Source: a virus
DNA: 64,000 nt
Virus record (IMG/VR): IMGVR_UViG_3300043427_003220
Span: 1 to 64,000 of that record
Strand: one strand, 5' to 3'
Every line of letters begins with the position of its first letter. Position 1 is the first letter of the stretch. A program made the translations under genes and the position numbers. This document shows, piece by piece, positions 15,701 through 27,200 of this stretch. The notes beneath the pieces are model-generated. The model searched no databases. It saw only the letters and a list, made by a program, of their open reading frames with translations, and was not told the DNA's origin.

Positions 15701-15760
15701 ATACAACAAGAAAAAAATAGAGCTAGAACAAAGTCAGCAATTGGTAGTATGGCCCCATAA
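12749..15760 (+). CDS. Tail tape measure protein
   Basis: The 1003-aa product sets tail length and is ejected with the DNA (family knowledge). It uses a TTG start at 12749 with GAGG 7 nt upstream. The N-terminus is coiled coil (IRQMREEIQKMNDALRQ). A Gly-rich hinge lies at about 225-245 (GGAGGGGGEGGGRGGFGG). Hydrophobic stretches that can insert in a membrane lie near 370-415 (IGGAIGQAALSIGAIVGGIG, GLALAGAGITGLVGAG). The rest is Ala, Met and Gly-rich helix. At about 0.15 nm per residue the tail would be near 150 nm. No lytic domain is seen inside it. Confidence 0.85.
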   Translation: MARIDINLDELLAPIRQMREEIQKMNDALRQTVQLQAQMAAHQRQAANSYSPTRAGAVLQIQDLVAARGGPTSNVYSIGTGAPIPPSNINPTGSPLGFPIPSAPWQLARGGVGIAAAFAGQAGFQNDLAAKREREEAVKLLSGSANTTAKILLDVSKKIEQERAAASETLKRATEDYGRASETGAKDLAKFARELDEAAKKFNKVNQKAEQFSTTLDDFIKKGGAGGGGGEGGGRGGFGGWWDKYGGITGRALSGAAATTALGFQLAGGYANIQAMGFQQSLTAMQAIPQNIAAAESLRYQKYMAVVAPTTGEQMLEAYGNLLTPGKNKFSYLGVGNRKARETEANKIFEEEFKVSEAERKATTRSAIGGAIGQAALSIGAIVGGIGLTAGTAGLGAVPGLALAGAGITGLVGAGKDLFTTVTGAQTGLAGQKEGGIYDMPGAGLFFDNTKQNAQAVKAMYQSGAIRRREENERMLLNAEKERFDARRLSMGLDENLAAMRMRTAATVMAGGAAVTGFEAFRGLSTERAEALATRYAKLGYSIPEVGQIYNTYAGMMGTTRGADRLLGLSRAGVGSVEQMASNVLGISAVSGKQGDTKQLENIFAKAFEAGLKGAPAIQRFSQAAMEMSQALKLQSATGAAGFLSTLTGAMAGKSGSAMMYMEEARSGLMGLAGATGATTGLMGTLKVLSGAGAGLGMGTGLGAVSRSNVIQVQEALQQLSAGGDYTKMTGLARRMVGAQMASGMTQTEAIAKARRALEGQMATQVAPFGAEYKRRTGKDFSAIQARAREMLKKGDSEGLRNLMYQFEDETTGMAGLEAEGAAMALLMSGAPPGDFKKGQRMLAQEKGKGAAKAAADFATVNYKRVLNSAAIDAAKGIDRTVTDEELKTTAAGMGIDTSKANWKQELGKAAGIDVAKGEKFTFAKLATAMSAYADKDTQRTSLSIIEAFGPTAVQQLADAVGGTPAGGTMQATPGPNAPKTPQQIQQEKNRARTKSAIGSMAP

Positions 15761-15774
15761 AAGGATTTTTTATT

Positions 15775-17640
15775 ATGAAAGTTAAATATACAAATAATTC
15801 AACAAGATGGGATATCATACTATTTGATTATCTTGATGATATTCCTTCGCCGGAAGAGTCTACAGTCGAAGTTCACAGCGGAAATAAAGGTGTAATATCA
15901 ATCGGTATTTCTCGCTCAAAAGCATCCATTCAAAATACCGCAAGTATTGATGTGGTTGGCGACTTACACCCAGCATATTCTATTGGCAATTGGGTGATTA
16001 TTAAGTCAAAAGTTGGAAAATTTATGGAAAAAGACACTACGTTTACGGAAGTTTCTCCACTGAAAGAGGGTTTAATTCGTTTTATTGGTCAGATTACAAC
16101 TATTGAAAACAATTACTCTGTTCAGGGTTCTGGCCTCTTAACTAAAAGAGCAACCGTTCATATTCGTGAATGGTCCAGCCTATTGAATATTCCTGTAAGA
16201 ATTGACGCTAACTCAATATCTAGTTATTTCAATAAAACCCAAGAGGCTCTCGGAAGATTAAATTTTGTTAAAACCCCAGAAGTTAATATTGCAGAATTGG
16301 CTCAAAAACTGATAGACCCTTTTATGGGCGCCGGCATGGTTTTATCTATTATCGGTGGTTTAAATACAGATTCGCAAACGGGAGCAGACCTCGGCGCTGA
16401 TTTGGGAGAGTATGAAAAGGTTGTAAGTCTTTCAAAACTTACATCTAGAATGCCTAATTTGCCACAACCTCTCCTTGATTATTTGGAGTTGCCAAAATCA
16501 ACACAAGCAAACAATGCTTTTGCAACTGGGTTTACAAATACTCTCTTGGGGGTAATGTATGCAAACTCAACATTTGAGGCGTCTAAACAGGGCGCTTTAG
16601 AAAATTACGGCAAGCAGGAACGCGATCCTAAATCATTTAATGGCTACTTTAAAAGTTACGAACAAGTTAAAACCATGTTCTCTAACTATCGAGATAGGCC
16701 AGTTAAATCAAACTTTTTGTCTTCACTGGGGCAGGGAGCGTCGGCTTGGAGCTTGATTCAAGAGCATATTGATACAACGATAAACGAAGCTTTTACTGAT
16801 ATTTGGTATTTCAAAACAGAATCTGGTGCAACTACGTCGCTGCCGATGATTGTTCTTCGGGATAAGCCATTTGCCCTTAAGGCATTTTTAACTGACCCAG
16901 ACAATCAAATTAAACATACAAAGTGGACAGCTTTTGATGACCTGCCCAGAGTATTTGTTGATGATTCAACAATACAAAGCGTTTCTACAACCAACAGTTT
17001 TTTTACTTCTCCAAACTTTATTATGCCCCAGCTGCAGACAGGCGAGGTTGGCTCATCTAGGTCTGATGACCCAACAGCGGTTCTTACAACCGCCGTACAT
17101 CGCATTATAGATGAGGGGGCTATTGATAGGTTTGGAACCATTGAGCACTATTGGAATACTGTTTATAGTGCTCCAACATCTCAATCGAGCGAAAAGGGCA
17201 CTGTTTATATTCCTTGGTTTGAAGACGCTAAAAAGCTGATGTATTATTGGCACTCTCTTAGTTATCGTTTTGGTGATGCGCGCCTATTACTTAAGGATAA
17301 CAACTTGCCAATTATGGTTGGTTGTAATATATCTTTTCCCATGGGCAAGAATGTTCTTTGCGGTCACGTCGAAGCCGTTAATTGGAGTTTTAGTATTGGT
17401 ATGGATGGAACAGCATCAACATCGACAAATGTTCAGTTGTCATATCTGTGCAAGGTCAAAGAAGACGGCTCGCTAACGCTTATCGGCCCCGCTGGCTTTA
17501 CGGACCTTTTTGACCCAGAGCTTGCTGATTCGGATATTAAAGAACTATTTAAGTTTCCTGAATTTAAAATAAAAGTTCCTAAATTGCAGGATTTGATACC
17601 AAAACTTAATTTACCTAAAATACCGAAAGTGCCATTCTGA
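15775..17640 (+). CDS. Baseplate hub-like protein
   Basis: The 621-aa product lies between the tape measure and the OB-fold spike, the position of gp27/gpD-type hubs. Its N-terminal beta-rich region (VISIGISRSKASIQNTASIDVVG, YSIGNWVIIK, LIRFIGQITTIE) looks like the first tube-like barrel of a hub. The second half has LPIMVGCNISFPMGKNVLCGHVEAVNWSFS. The end is a Lys/Pro repeat (KIKVPKLQDLIPKLNLPKI) that may bind the spike, whose start codon overlaps this stop. The identification rests on context and fold-like features, not on a clear signature. Confidence 0.6.
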   Translation: MKVKYTNNSTRWDIILFDYLDDIPSPEESTVEVHSGNKGVISIGISRSKASIQNTASIDVVGDLHPAYSIGNWVIIKSKVGKFMEKDTTFTEVSPLKEGLIRFIGQITTIENNYSVQGSGLLTKRATVHIREWSSLLNIPVRIDANSISSYFNKTQEALGRLNFVKTPEVNIAELAQKLIDPFMGAGMVLSIIGGLNTDSQTGADLGADLGEYEKVVSLSKLTSRMPNLPQPLLDYLELPKSTQANNAFATGFTNTLLGVMYANSTFEASKQGALENYGKQERDPKSFNGYFKSYEQVKTMFSNYRDRPVKSNFLSSLGQGASAWSLIQEHIDTTINEAFTDIWYFKTESGATTSLPMIVLRDKPFALKAFLTDPDNQIKHTKWTAFDDLPRVFVDDSTIQSVSTTNSFFTSPNFIMPQLQTGEVGSSRSDDPTAVLTTAVHRIIDEGAIDRFGTIEHYWNTVYSAPTSQSSEKGTVYIPWFEDAKKLMYYWHSLSYRFGDARLLLKDNNLPIMVGCNISFPMGKNVLCGHVEAVNWSFSIGMDGTASTSTNVQLSYLCKVKEDGSLTLIGPAGFTDLFDPELADSDIKELFKFPEFKIKVPKLQDLIPKLNLPKIPKVPF

Positions 17641-18512
17641 TGAGCAGAATACCCTACACCCCATCCATTTCTGTAGGTGAGATAGTCGCTATTCAAGAGC
17701 CGGCTTTTGATTCGGATACTGTATTGAAATATATTGTCAGAATAGAAACAGAAAACGGCACAAGCACATTTGTCTCCAACGTAGTGTCTTCAACTATGGT
17801 TGGCGGTATCGCCGATGGTTTTAAGATTTACAGAAGACCAACTGTTATAAACGACAAGACCTACACAATAGATGATAATACTCCCTTTGGAGTAGGCGAA
17901 AGAGTTATCGTTGCTTTTATTAACAATGATTTGCGTCGCGGCGTGATTATTGGTGGATATAATAGAATTATAGATTTGGTACAGCTTCCAGAGCCAGACG
18001 AAAAAAAGCCTCAAATGCGGTTTCAGTATCTTGGTATGATTTTTGATATTGATACTAAAGGGCAACTTACGATTACTCACACCGGTGCTCCTAAGATTAC
18101 CGACAGCCCTCAAGATGTCCCTGAAATCGACGAAAAAAAAGTTTCAACTTTAATGTTTATGGATGATTCTAGTTTTGTATTCGTTGATGCTAGTAAGCAA
18201 TCCGTCAAGGTTGACGCAACTAACAAAAAAATAGAACTCACTTCGGATAAAGAAAAAGTCTCTATTGACCAGACGGGTAGTATAAAAGTTGAGGCATCTA
18301 AGGACGTTACAATTAAGGCCCCCAAAATAGCTTTTGGTACTTCTTCTACAGAACTTCTTGATTTAATTGATAAATTATTAGAGGCTTTTCAACAAGCGGT
18401 ACCTCAGTTTGTTCAGACACCCGTTGGCCCAGGGGTTTTAGACCCCAATTTAGTCTCTACTATTGCTGAAACAAAAACAAAACTAGCCCAAATTAAAGGG
18501 AAAGTAGAATGA
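17640..18512 (+). CDS. Baseplate spike, OB-fold plus beta-helix (gpV/gp5-like)
   Basis: The 290-aa product has an N-terminal OB-fold region (VGEIVAIQEPAFDSD to VGERVIVAFINNDLRRGVIIGGY, about 10-107). A repetitive beta-helix follows at about 165-235 with alternating strands (SFVFVDASKQSVKVDAT, KKIELTSDKEKVSID, SIKVEASKDVTIKAP). A C-terminal helix pair ends it. This is the layout of the membrane-piercing spike of contractile tails. There is no lysozyme domain between OB-fold and helix, unlike T4 gp5. The start overlaps the hub stop by one base, so the two are translated together. Confidence 0.8.
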   Translation: MSRIPYTPSISVGEIVAIQEPAFDSDTVLKYIVRIETENGTSTFVSNVVSSTMVGGIADGFKIYRRPTVINDKTYTIDDNTPFGVGERVIVAFINNDLRRGVIIGGYNRIIDLVQLPEPDEKKPQMRFQYLGMIFDIDTKGQLTITHTGAPKITDSPQDVPEIDEKKVSTLMFMDDSSFVFVDASKQSVKVDATNKKIELTSDKEKVSIDQTGSIKVEASKDVTIKAPKIAFGTSSTELLDLIDKLLEAFQQAVPQFVQTPVGPGVLDPNLVSTIAETKTKLAQIKGKVE

Positions 18513-18547
18513 TGGTCGTCTCTTAAAATAGATATGAGGGGATGACA

Positions 18548-19618
18548 ATGTTCAATTTAAAAGCATTAGTCCAATTAGGTGCAAATAAGATAAAACAACA
18601 GAAAGACGGCGAAAAGCCTAATTCCGTTAGTGATTTGTTTTTAGAAGCGTTAGATGCCCTAAATCTTAAAGATAGTCGAGGGCCGTTCTATACGGTTTCG
18701 GCTGAAGATTGGTATAAGACCTACCCCTATAGATTTAAGATTGTTACAAAAGAAAAAACAACATACTATTCACTACCCATTCCTCCAGAAGCATTAAGTT
18801 ATCAGATGGTATCCGCGTCTCAACTTATTCCAACGCTTGGAGGCGTTGTTGAAGAAACTTCCCCAACCGTTTTTTGGCAAATTGCTTTATCTGGAACGAC
18901 TGGTATTGGCATTAGCCGTAAGTATTCAAATAAAACATCGACAGATACCTTAGACATGCCAGCCAGCGGCGAAAGTAACTTTAGAAGGGTTCTAAAGGGC
19001 GGCCTTTTGGCTAATACTTACAATAAAGCGGCCAATGCTTTTGAGGCGGTTACAGGCGCTCTTGACCAAGGAGCCGTGGGAGCCATGGGGCTATTGGAGG
19101 GATTGGCCTCTACTGCACAAAGATATAACTCCTCAGCCGTTAGAAATAACATACCCGAAGAAAGCGCAACATCAAAGGTGGCAAATTTAGTGGGCTTAGA
19201 CCTGTCTCGTTTTAGCAATGAGCAAAACGGCACAAACGGTTATGTGGAAATTCACCTGCTTCATACTTTTTTAAATGCATATTCTCACTTAAAAGAAGCT
19301 AATCCAGAGGACGTAAAGCTTTATTTTGAGTCACAAAAAGATAACATGCAATGGCAGGTAATTGTTAAGAATTTTGCATTTCAAAAAAACGCTAATCAAC
19401 CTTATTTGTACAAATACAATATAGTATTGCAGGGTTTTGATTTAAACGAGGTTGGAAAAGATAGTAGAAAGGTAGTAGACAGATTTGGGCCAAATGGCGA
19501 CCTTGGTAGTGTTAGTTCCTTTACTTTAAGCGGAGCGTCCGAAAGAGCGCAGGCACTAACAAGAAAAATATCAACAAACCCATTAGGATTAATTGCTTCT
19601 AAACCACCAATTATTTAA
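18548..19618 (+). CDS. Baseplate/tail protein with IPPEAL-TLGGVVEE motif
   Basis: The 356-aa product contains LPIPPEALSYQMVSASQLIPTL followed by GGVVEE and ALSGTTGIG, a pattern I associate with tail or baseplate proteins of large phages that act near the hub; no precise family name can be given. The middle is Ala-rich and probably helical. The C-terminal part is beta-rich (NMQWQVIVKNFAFQKN, YLYKYNIVLQGFDL). The start at 18548 is preferred because GAGGGG lies 6 nt upstream. The ATG at 18542 touches that site and is unlikely to be used. Confidence 0.6.
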   Translation: MFNLKALVQLGANKIKQQKDGEKPNSVSDLFLEALDALNLKDSRGPFYTVSAEDWYKTYPYRFKIVTKEKTTYYSLPIPPEALSYQMVSASQLIPTLGGVVEETSPTVFWQIALSGTTGIGISRKYSNKTSTDTLDMPASGESNFRRVLKGGLLANTYNKAANAFEAVTGALDQGAVGAMGLLEGLASTAQRYNSSAVRNNIPEESATSKVANLVGLDLSRFSNEQNGTNGYVEIHLLHTFLNAYSHLKEANPEDVKLYFESQKDNMQWQVIVKNFAFQKNANQPYLYKYNIVLQGFDLNEVGKDSRKVVDRFGPNGDLGSVSSFTLSGASERAQALTRKISTNPLGLIASKPPII

Positions 19619-19626
19619 GGTTTTCA

Positions 19627-21183
19627 ATGTCTTACACGTATTTAGACCAAGTAATGACTGACTATCTCGGATATGTTAAGGTATCCAAGAATACTCCGTT
19701 TACACTTGCTGACGTCCAATCTATCGCTATTAATAGATGGGATTGGTTTGTTCAAAATTGGGAACTTAAATTAAATACTGAATTTAAAAGAAAATTACCA
19801 AAATCTGATTTTTTTATTAATCTTCTTAAAGATTTAAATAACGAAATTACAACGCAAAAACTTTTTCCAACGACTAGCACAAATCCTTTTATTAATTTAA
19901 GTAAATTCATTAAATACAAACCAATTTTGTCTTACATTTCTTTATCCGATGTGGCGCTTACTCCATCGGAAAGCCTTGTGCTAAAAGAAGAGCAAAAACG
20001 CTTAGCTAATCTTTCTGTTTTTGATTTTAAAAATATGACCTTTTTTCTTAGAAATAGCGCGTCAACCGCCGCACAGATTGTCGGCCTTGGAGATAACGAC
20101 GGCGCGCTTGTGCAGGGGTTTTCTATTACAACGGCTCAAAGAGGATATGCTGTACAAGAATTAGAGCAAATAAATGATATTTTTGATTTAGCGGACGAAA
20201 TAGACGGAATTATTTATTTTTTGCAGCAAAAAACAGCTCAACAACCAAATTTGCTTGCAGTTGCCAATAGAAATACAGACCCAGATTCTCAAGTTGTATT
20301 CAATCAGTCTTATACCACCGCTATTTCCGTGCCATTTGCTGAATCGCTAGAAAAAATGGCAGAGATATATCTAGGCTCTAAGGATAGGTGGTTTGAGATA
20401 GCTTCCATTAATAACCTACACCCACCCTATGTGGATAGGACCGGCTCTAAAGAATATCTGCTGGGGCCGGGAACATTGGCTTCAATTAAGATATCAGCGA
20501 GCAGAGCCAGTGAAATTAAAGTCGGCACCAAAGTAAAAATTGGTTCGTATACAGTAAGAGAAGAGACTCGCTCAATCTTAAAGATTGTTAAGTTTGAAGA
20601 CGGAACAATGATTCTTTCTCTATCTGGCAATTCGGATTTGGCTAAGCTTAAATTATCAGAAAAACCCTACGTTAAGATTTACAAACCACAAACGGCCAAC
20701 GAAGATTCGCTGCTGCTTGTGCCTGTTACAGCCCAATCGCCTTTAATTCAAGGCAAACAGCCATCTTTAGATGTCCTTAAAAAACTTGATAGGGCTTTGT
20801 TGGATTTTGGCGTCGACGTTCGTAGAGACGAAAAGACCGGAGAAATTCAAATTGGTAAAAATGGTGATTTTGATATTGTATATGGAATGACCGCTGTCCG
20901 TCAGGCTATTCATTCACTAATGTCTACAAATATCAATGAGTTGCCATTTCATCCAAACTATGGCGTACCTTTTGCAAATTCAATCGGAGAAAGATTTTAC
21001 GGTAGCATTGAGCTAGCGGCGGCTTTTTCCGAGGTTTTACAAGAAGTTATACTTTCTGATGGCAGATTTTCAAAAGTTTTTGTGCAAAACTTAACTGTTA
21101 CAGAAACTTCTATTTCCATCAATGTTGTTGTAACAGTTGACGGTTCTAACGTAATAATTCCATTAAGTTTCGTGTCGCAGTAA
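19627..21183 (+). CDS. Baseplate wedge protein with gp25-like C-terminal domain
   Basis: The C-terminal 110 residues of this 518-aa product match the gp25/gpW wedge fold: GDFDIVYGMTAVRQAIHSLM, NELPFHPNYGVPFANSIGE, then an alternating strand end. In other phages gp25 is a separate protein of about 130 aa and forms a structural wedge joint to the sheath. Here it is fused to a roughly 390-aa N-terminal part that includes a possible LysM-like segment (LEKMAEIYLGSKDRWFEIAS, near 240-260). The next gene is the J protein, its usual wedge partner. Confidence 0.78.
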   Translation: MSYTYLDQVMTDYLGYVKVSKNTPFTLADVQSIAINRWDWFVQNWELKLNTEFKRKLPKSDFFINLLKDLNNEITTQKLFPTTSTNPFINLSKFIKYKPILSYISLSDVALTPSESLVLKEEQKRLANLSVFDFKNMTFFLRNSASTAAQIVGLGDNDGALVQGFSITTAQRGYAVQELEQINDIFDLADEIDGIIYFLQQKTAQQPNLLAVANRNTDPDSQVVFNQSYTTAISVPFAESLEKMAEIYLGSKDRWFEIASINNLHPPYVDRTGSKEYLLGPGTLASIKISASRASEIKVGTKVKIGSYTVREETRSILKIVKFEDGTMILSLSGNSDLAKLKLSEKPYVKIYKPQTANEDSLLLVPVTAQSPLIQGKQPSLDVLKKLDRALLDFGVDVRRDEKTGEIQIGKNGDFDIVYGMTAVRQAIHSLMSTNINELPFHPNYGVPFANSIGERFYGSIELAAAFSEVLQEVILSDGRFSKVFVQNLTVTETSISINVVVTVDGSNVIIPLSFVSQ

Positions 21184-21189
21184 TTTTGC

Positions 21190-21218
21190 TTGAAAAATAA
21201 CACAACTCATCTTAAAAT
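21190..21218 (+). promoter_or_regulatory. Sigma-70-like promoter for the giant J protein operon
   Basis: TTGAAA (21190-21195), a 17-nt spacer and TAAAAT (21213-21218). It stands in the 67-nt gap before the J gene and differs from the consensus in one -35 position and one -10 position. Confidence 0.7.
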
Positions 21219-21250
21219 GAAGTGACCTGAATCTTATTGAGGAGTTGGGC

Positions 21251-24200
21251 GTGACAGTTACTATTAAATCAAAAGAACAGCTACTTGGCACTTGGGTCAG
21301 AAGAATCAAGAATAATACAGATATTACTGACTTTCAGGCAGGCGGCGCCCTAGTTACTCTGATGGAGGCGGTAGCCCAGCAAGTTTATCAGGCACAACTT
21401 TCAGTTCTTAAAGTCTTAGAAGTCACGGAAGTAGACAACCTTACAGATAAACGCCTTGATGACCTTGCAGAGTCTCTTAAAATCCCCAATGGGCAAGGTG
21501 GAATTGGCAGACAAGCGGCACTGCAAGCAACTGGCTCGGTAATAATTGGGTCTGCCTTTACAAAAATTTCTACACGCGCTTACGCAGGTAAACCCGCCCC
21601 CTACGCTGGCTCTACCGTTTTGTATGTTCAAGACGCTTCTGAAATGTTTGCTAAGACTCCGGTTAATGGCAAAATCTACATCGGTCGAAATACTGTTGAC
21701 TCCTTTGAAGGTCCACTTTCATATTCTAGTATTTCTTCTACCGGCACCTATTGGATTATTAATCTTATTGACCCCCTTACAAAAGACCATCCTTATACCG
21801 ATGAGATTGTACTTGCTCAAGGCGGTGACAGAACGATTAACGCCTCAACAGTTGTTCAGGTGCCTGCATATTCAGATGCCCCTGCAATTCAATTTACAAC
21901 GGATGCGTCAGTTGTTTTGGCGGACGGCGAAGATTCAGTCACCGTGCCAATTACATGCTCTCAATTTGGCGTTATTGGAAATGTTGCCTCTGGTGCTATC
22001 ACTGAATTTTCCAATCCTCCATTTGCTGGAGCAACGGTTACAAACGATATACCATTTGTAAATGGTTCTGATACGGAATCGGACGCTTCCTTAAGACTAA
22101 GAATCAAAGACTACCCCAACACCTTGGCTCGCGGTACGATTGGTGCAATCAACTCGGCTCTTTTGTCGGTCGTTGATGCTGACACTAAAAAGAAAGTCGT
22201 ATCGGCTTCCGTTATTCGCCCTCTTGAAAAAGGCGAGCCAACAACGGTTTATATTGATGATGGTTCACTATTGGAGCCTGTTTTTGCTGGGCAAGATTAT
22301 GAACTTTTGTTGGCCAGAGCGTCTGGTTTAGAGCAAGGCTTTAGAACCGCTCAGGCTCCTATTACTCCTGCAATTGTAACAGGAGCGCAATCTGCGCCGT
22401 ATGTATTACAAGCTGGAATGTCAATTACTTTTTTGATTGATAATATTCCATACGTTTACACTATTGCCCCGTCAAACTACAAAGACCTCACGGCAGCTAC
22501 AGCTTATGAAGTTGTTCGTGACCTTAACTCAGATGCAGAAGGTATCTTAGACTTTCGTGTAATTGGGAACGGAACGCAAATCGTTGCGATTGACAGAACC
22601 AATGCAGCAGAAGAGATTCGCGTTATTTCTGGAGGTCTGCAGAATGTGCTTGGTTTTCCAACGGTTTCTCAAAGGCCAATCTATCTTTACAAGAACGGCG
22701 TCCTTCAGTCATTTAGAGGCAAAACCGCAACAATTTCTTCAAATCCATTTACTAGTTGGGAAATTACAGGTGCGCCATATACCGGACTTCAGGCAATAAT
22801 TGACGGCGTTACGGTAAATATTGACGATATTACAAATGCTGACTTCTTGTCTCGTTTTGGCGTATCTATGACCGCCGCAACTGCAGACAACTGGAGAGAG
22901 GTGCTGCAGGCAAAAATCCCTGGAGTGACCATAATTTTTCAAGATAATAGATTTATTATTACTTCTAATAAAGAAAACAGTTCTTCAAGCAAAGTTCAAA
23001 TTACTGCAGGAAGTTGGATTGACTCCGCATCTATTTTTCCACTAAATGAAGACGACCGCTTATCTGTAGGCGCTTCAAAAAATTACATATTCAATAGATA
23101 TACAGGCGATATTCGTTTTGTTTCTCGTTTGCAAGCGGGAGATATCGTTGAAGTTGCGTCAGTTAATACACGCGCATTTGTTAAATCTACAACCATCTCA
23201 TCCGGTTTGTATGATTTGTCAAATGACACCCCCGGCTTTGGACAAGCTAAATTTATTGTTTCAGTTGACAGCGAAGTGCAAGTAAAAACCACCGGAAGTA
23301 TTACCGGAGGTTTAATTAAAGTTACTGATGTGGATTCTGCAAACCTTACGGTATCTTTAAAAGATAAGTTGGGTAACGGACTTTTTATCAACGCTGAAGT
23401 AGATGATTATATTTATCTTACGTCAATCAGTTTAGCCCCTTTAGGGTTTTCAAGTATTTCAGAAGAGGTCGCTGGATTCTATAGAATTAAAAAAATAATT
23501 CGCAGCGCTTCTCCGGCAAATGAAGATACAATCGTAATTGAGGTGTCTAGTTATCAAGCTAGCATGTTTATTTTAAATACAGAATATGACACAGCCTATC
23601 TAGGAACGCCTGTTTTTAAAATATTTTCTTCAACCGCAACTCCTCAGTTAATTACACTTACCTCATCCGCTGCGGTAACCGTTGAGGATGTCGCCAATGA
23701 AATAAATTCACAAATAGTCGGTGCTACGGCGGAAAGAAGCACTGGACAATATTTCTTTTTAAGAACAAACACTTACGTGGACGGTTCGCTTTCTATTCTT
23801 GCTGCTTTTGGAAAAGCTAACAATCTATTTGCCGTAGAAAATGGTACAAGTCTGCAGTCCCACGTTGGCTCGTCTTCCTCCGCATTTTTAGATGGAGGAT
23901 TTCCAGTAGTCACGGAAATCGTTGCTCCCTCGTTGCCCTCGGACGGCCATGGTTTTAGAGACTACTTAAAAGTCGCCCCTACTTACACACAAATTACGCA
24001 AACCTCTGTCAATCCAATAGCGGAAGCTGCTTCTTTTATTTCATCATACCCGATTGGATTTCAGGAAACATGGATTACAGGTAAGCTTGCTGGCTGGACA
24101 GGCCGTGTTTATAATACAGAAACTACAGCTCCATTTCAGGGTTTTATGAGAACAGATAGCGCTATTAAGCCTATAGGCGCTATTAATGTTACAACTGAAA

Positions 24201-27200
24201 CATTGAATAAATATGCAAACGTGTCCTTTAGGCTCCAAGATTTGTCGGTCACCGCCGCTGATAAGTTTGTTGTTGAGATGGATTTGGATTCAACCAACAA
24301 AACTATTACTTTGCCAATGTACAAACGCGCCATCATTTCTGATGAGCAGTTAATTGGTACCTCTGGTAAAGGTCAAAAATTCCAGTTTACATTAAAAGAC
24401 CCAGAAGATTTTGACAAAGAGTTTTTTGACGTCACAAGTCCCTTTAAAAACTTTGACTTTAATGACTTTAAAGTCGTTGGTAAATCCGTGGGCGTTTATA
24501 AATTAAATAGCGGGGGAGTTGGACCCAACGAACCCGCACTTGTTGTTAGGTCTACCTCATTTGGCGGAGCAAACAGAATAAAACTAAATGTTTTATATCC
24601 GCAGTCTCCATCAAAAACAGACATTACAATTAATCATTCCAATTCATATGAAAACGAGGAAGTAAACACAACGGTAACTGCCGAAATGGCGTCTCAGGCC
24701 GTTATTCCTTCAACTATTTTAAATTCTGGAACATATACTGTTACCGGACTCTCAACATCAAATAACCTAACCGATATTATCCTATCTACATTTAGTCCAG
24801 CGGTGACCGCTGTGGCAAAAATGGAGTCTTATAGTCCTTTATTTAGCTTTTCTTTTGGGGCTAGAGCTTCTAGTTATCCAGGGGTACTAGGCAATAATAT
24901 TGAACTTATAATTCAAGATAGCGGTAAGTTAGGAGCAACGGCAGAGACTGTAATAATGATTGCGCAGTCTACTAAAAAAGTTACTCTTGACCTGAGAGGC
25001 TCTACTCCTACAAGCACAGAATTAGCAACTGCTTTGTCGGTTAGTACATATCTAGAAACAGTAACCAGCGCTAACCCATTAAGCACTCTGTCATTGGTTA
25101 AAATCCTCGGCACATATAATTATGTTCCAGAAGTTGCTGCTAAAATTTCAAATCCTTACTTTACAATTTCTTTTAATCAAATTGATTACAACCCAAGAAT
25201 AAGGGGCGCTGCTGGAAATACATGGTCTTTTAGGTGTATTGATACTGGTACAGGAACCCCTATTGTTACTATCAACACATCTTTAAAAACGATTGAAGTG
25301 AATCTAAGAGGAAGCAGTTTATATTTAACCGATCTTCAGGCATTGTTAAATGGAGCAGGTGGCTTTAATCAAGAAGTTATAAAAGTAGATGTTACGACCA
25401 ATGGATATTTGGCTCCTTTTGGCCCCTCATTCTTTTCCGGCGGAGTTACTATATCTAATACAATTTATACGGCAGATGGCGCCGACCAAACAGACGGTGT
25501 ATTTGCTGGATTGTATTCTGTTAATAATTTATTGCAAGTAACTGGAATACAGTCCTCCGTTTCTATGCCAATTGGGGTTTGGCCAATCGTTGCAAAACCA
25601 AGTCCCGCAGAAATTACAATTCGCGTGCCGCATTACAACGGTTTATCTTCCGCTGTTGCATTGAGCACAGTTTTTAATGCCTCTGATTATCAATTACAAT
25701 CTTTTGCAATAGCCCCCAAAACATTAAAAGATTTGGCGGACGCACTCAACGCATACTTGCCAGACGCAAGCATCGTTACCGCATCTACATTGGGTTTGGA
25801 TACGACGAGCTTTTTGACCCCAAATGCTCCTGAGATTCCAAGGTCAACGTATATCAACTATACAAATACCAGCTCATTGCCTGCGTCTATTACTAATCCA
25901 ACAGCCGCTTTGCAGTTTCATGCCTTTTTGGCAAACCGCTCAGAAGGGTGTGCAATTTATGATTATAGCTCAACCAACAATTGGATTAAGACGGTGCTCC
26001 AGTCAAACGATTCCATGTTTCCAAATGGAAGCGCAATTTTAGGCACCGCATACTCTTCAGTTGGTGAAGAAGTCTATATTTTGCCAACCAACACCGAAAC
26101 TTTTGGACGGTGGGCAAATTTTGCTCCTGCATCTTCGCTGCCCATTCAAGCAGACATTGTGCGCTCTGAGGGTGCATCAAAGATACAAATATCATCTAAG
26201 CTACGCGGAACCAGAGGAGCTGTATATCCAAAAGATACGCTCACTAATAATTACGAAACAACCGTTCTTGAGGCGGCGTCGTCACAAAACAATTCTGCGT
26301 ATTTTTCTTTATTGTCTTCTCAGACCAAACAGTTGCCCAAGGGGTCAATTGTTCAGGTTACAAACGCACTGACTACCGATTTGCTAAGGCCATTTAGGGT
26401 TTCATCGCCTTTGGTAAATCAAACTCCTGCTAATACGGCAAATGAAAAAACTTGGTTTCGTTCCGGAACCAAAATGATTTATGAGCAGGCGGGCGCATAT
26501 CGAGGTCGTTTATATTTTTTAAGAAATGGTCAAACAGTCAGTATTTCTGGAATTTCTGCAAGCGGAACGGAACCTCTAACTTCTGGCGCTACAATTGATG
26601 TAACATACAATAGTCCATCAGTTGGACTAGCTACTGTTAGCCTTACCAATCACCCAACAGAAGTGCTGTCCGCTAGAATTGGCGACATGATGTATATTAG
26701 GTCGGCAGCCTTTCCGTCTGAGCTAAACTGTCCAGCAATTGATTCTGGACGCTGCGTAAGAAGCGATTTGTATCAAGAAAATCCATACGGACTTACGGGA
26801 TATTTGGGATATCCCGTAGTACAGGTGAATGATACAAGAGAAATTGTTATTATGGCCCCCAATCTTACGCAAGACCACCTTGGCTTGAGTTTGGCTGCCA
26901 GTACAGATTTAGTATTTATTCCAAGTATTTATACGGAAAAAAATATTAAAACTAATTATAAAGCAGGACCTCAGGGCGTTGAGGTGGTGGGCAACACGGT
27001 TTTAACAGGAACCCATGCACAGGCTATTTCTGGTAAGTATTCTTATGGAATCTTAAAAAGACTATCAGATGGTTTTTCTGCACTTTTGTTATCAAACACA
27101 TCCGATGGAGCTGTATCTCCAGAATATGCAAATGACACCCTACTGTTAGCAAACAGCGGCGTAAATACAGACGATTATGTTTTCTTGAATGGATTTGGGT

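Noticed and set aside
12749-15760. Lytic enzyme domain in the tape measure
   Set aside because: No transglycosylase, lysozyme or peptidase motif was found; the hydrophobic and Gly-rich segments are ordinary for tape measures.
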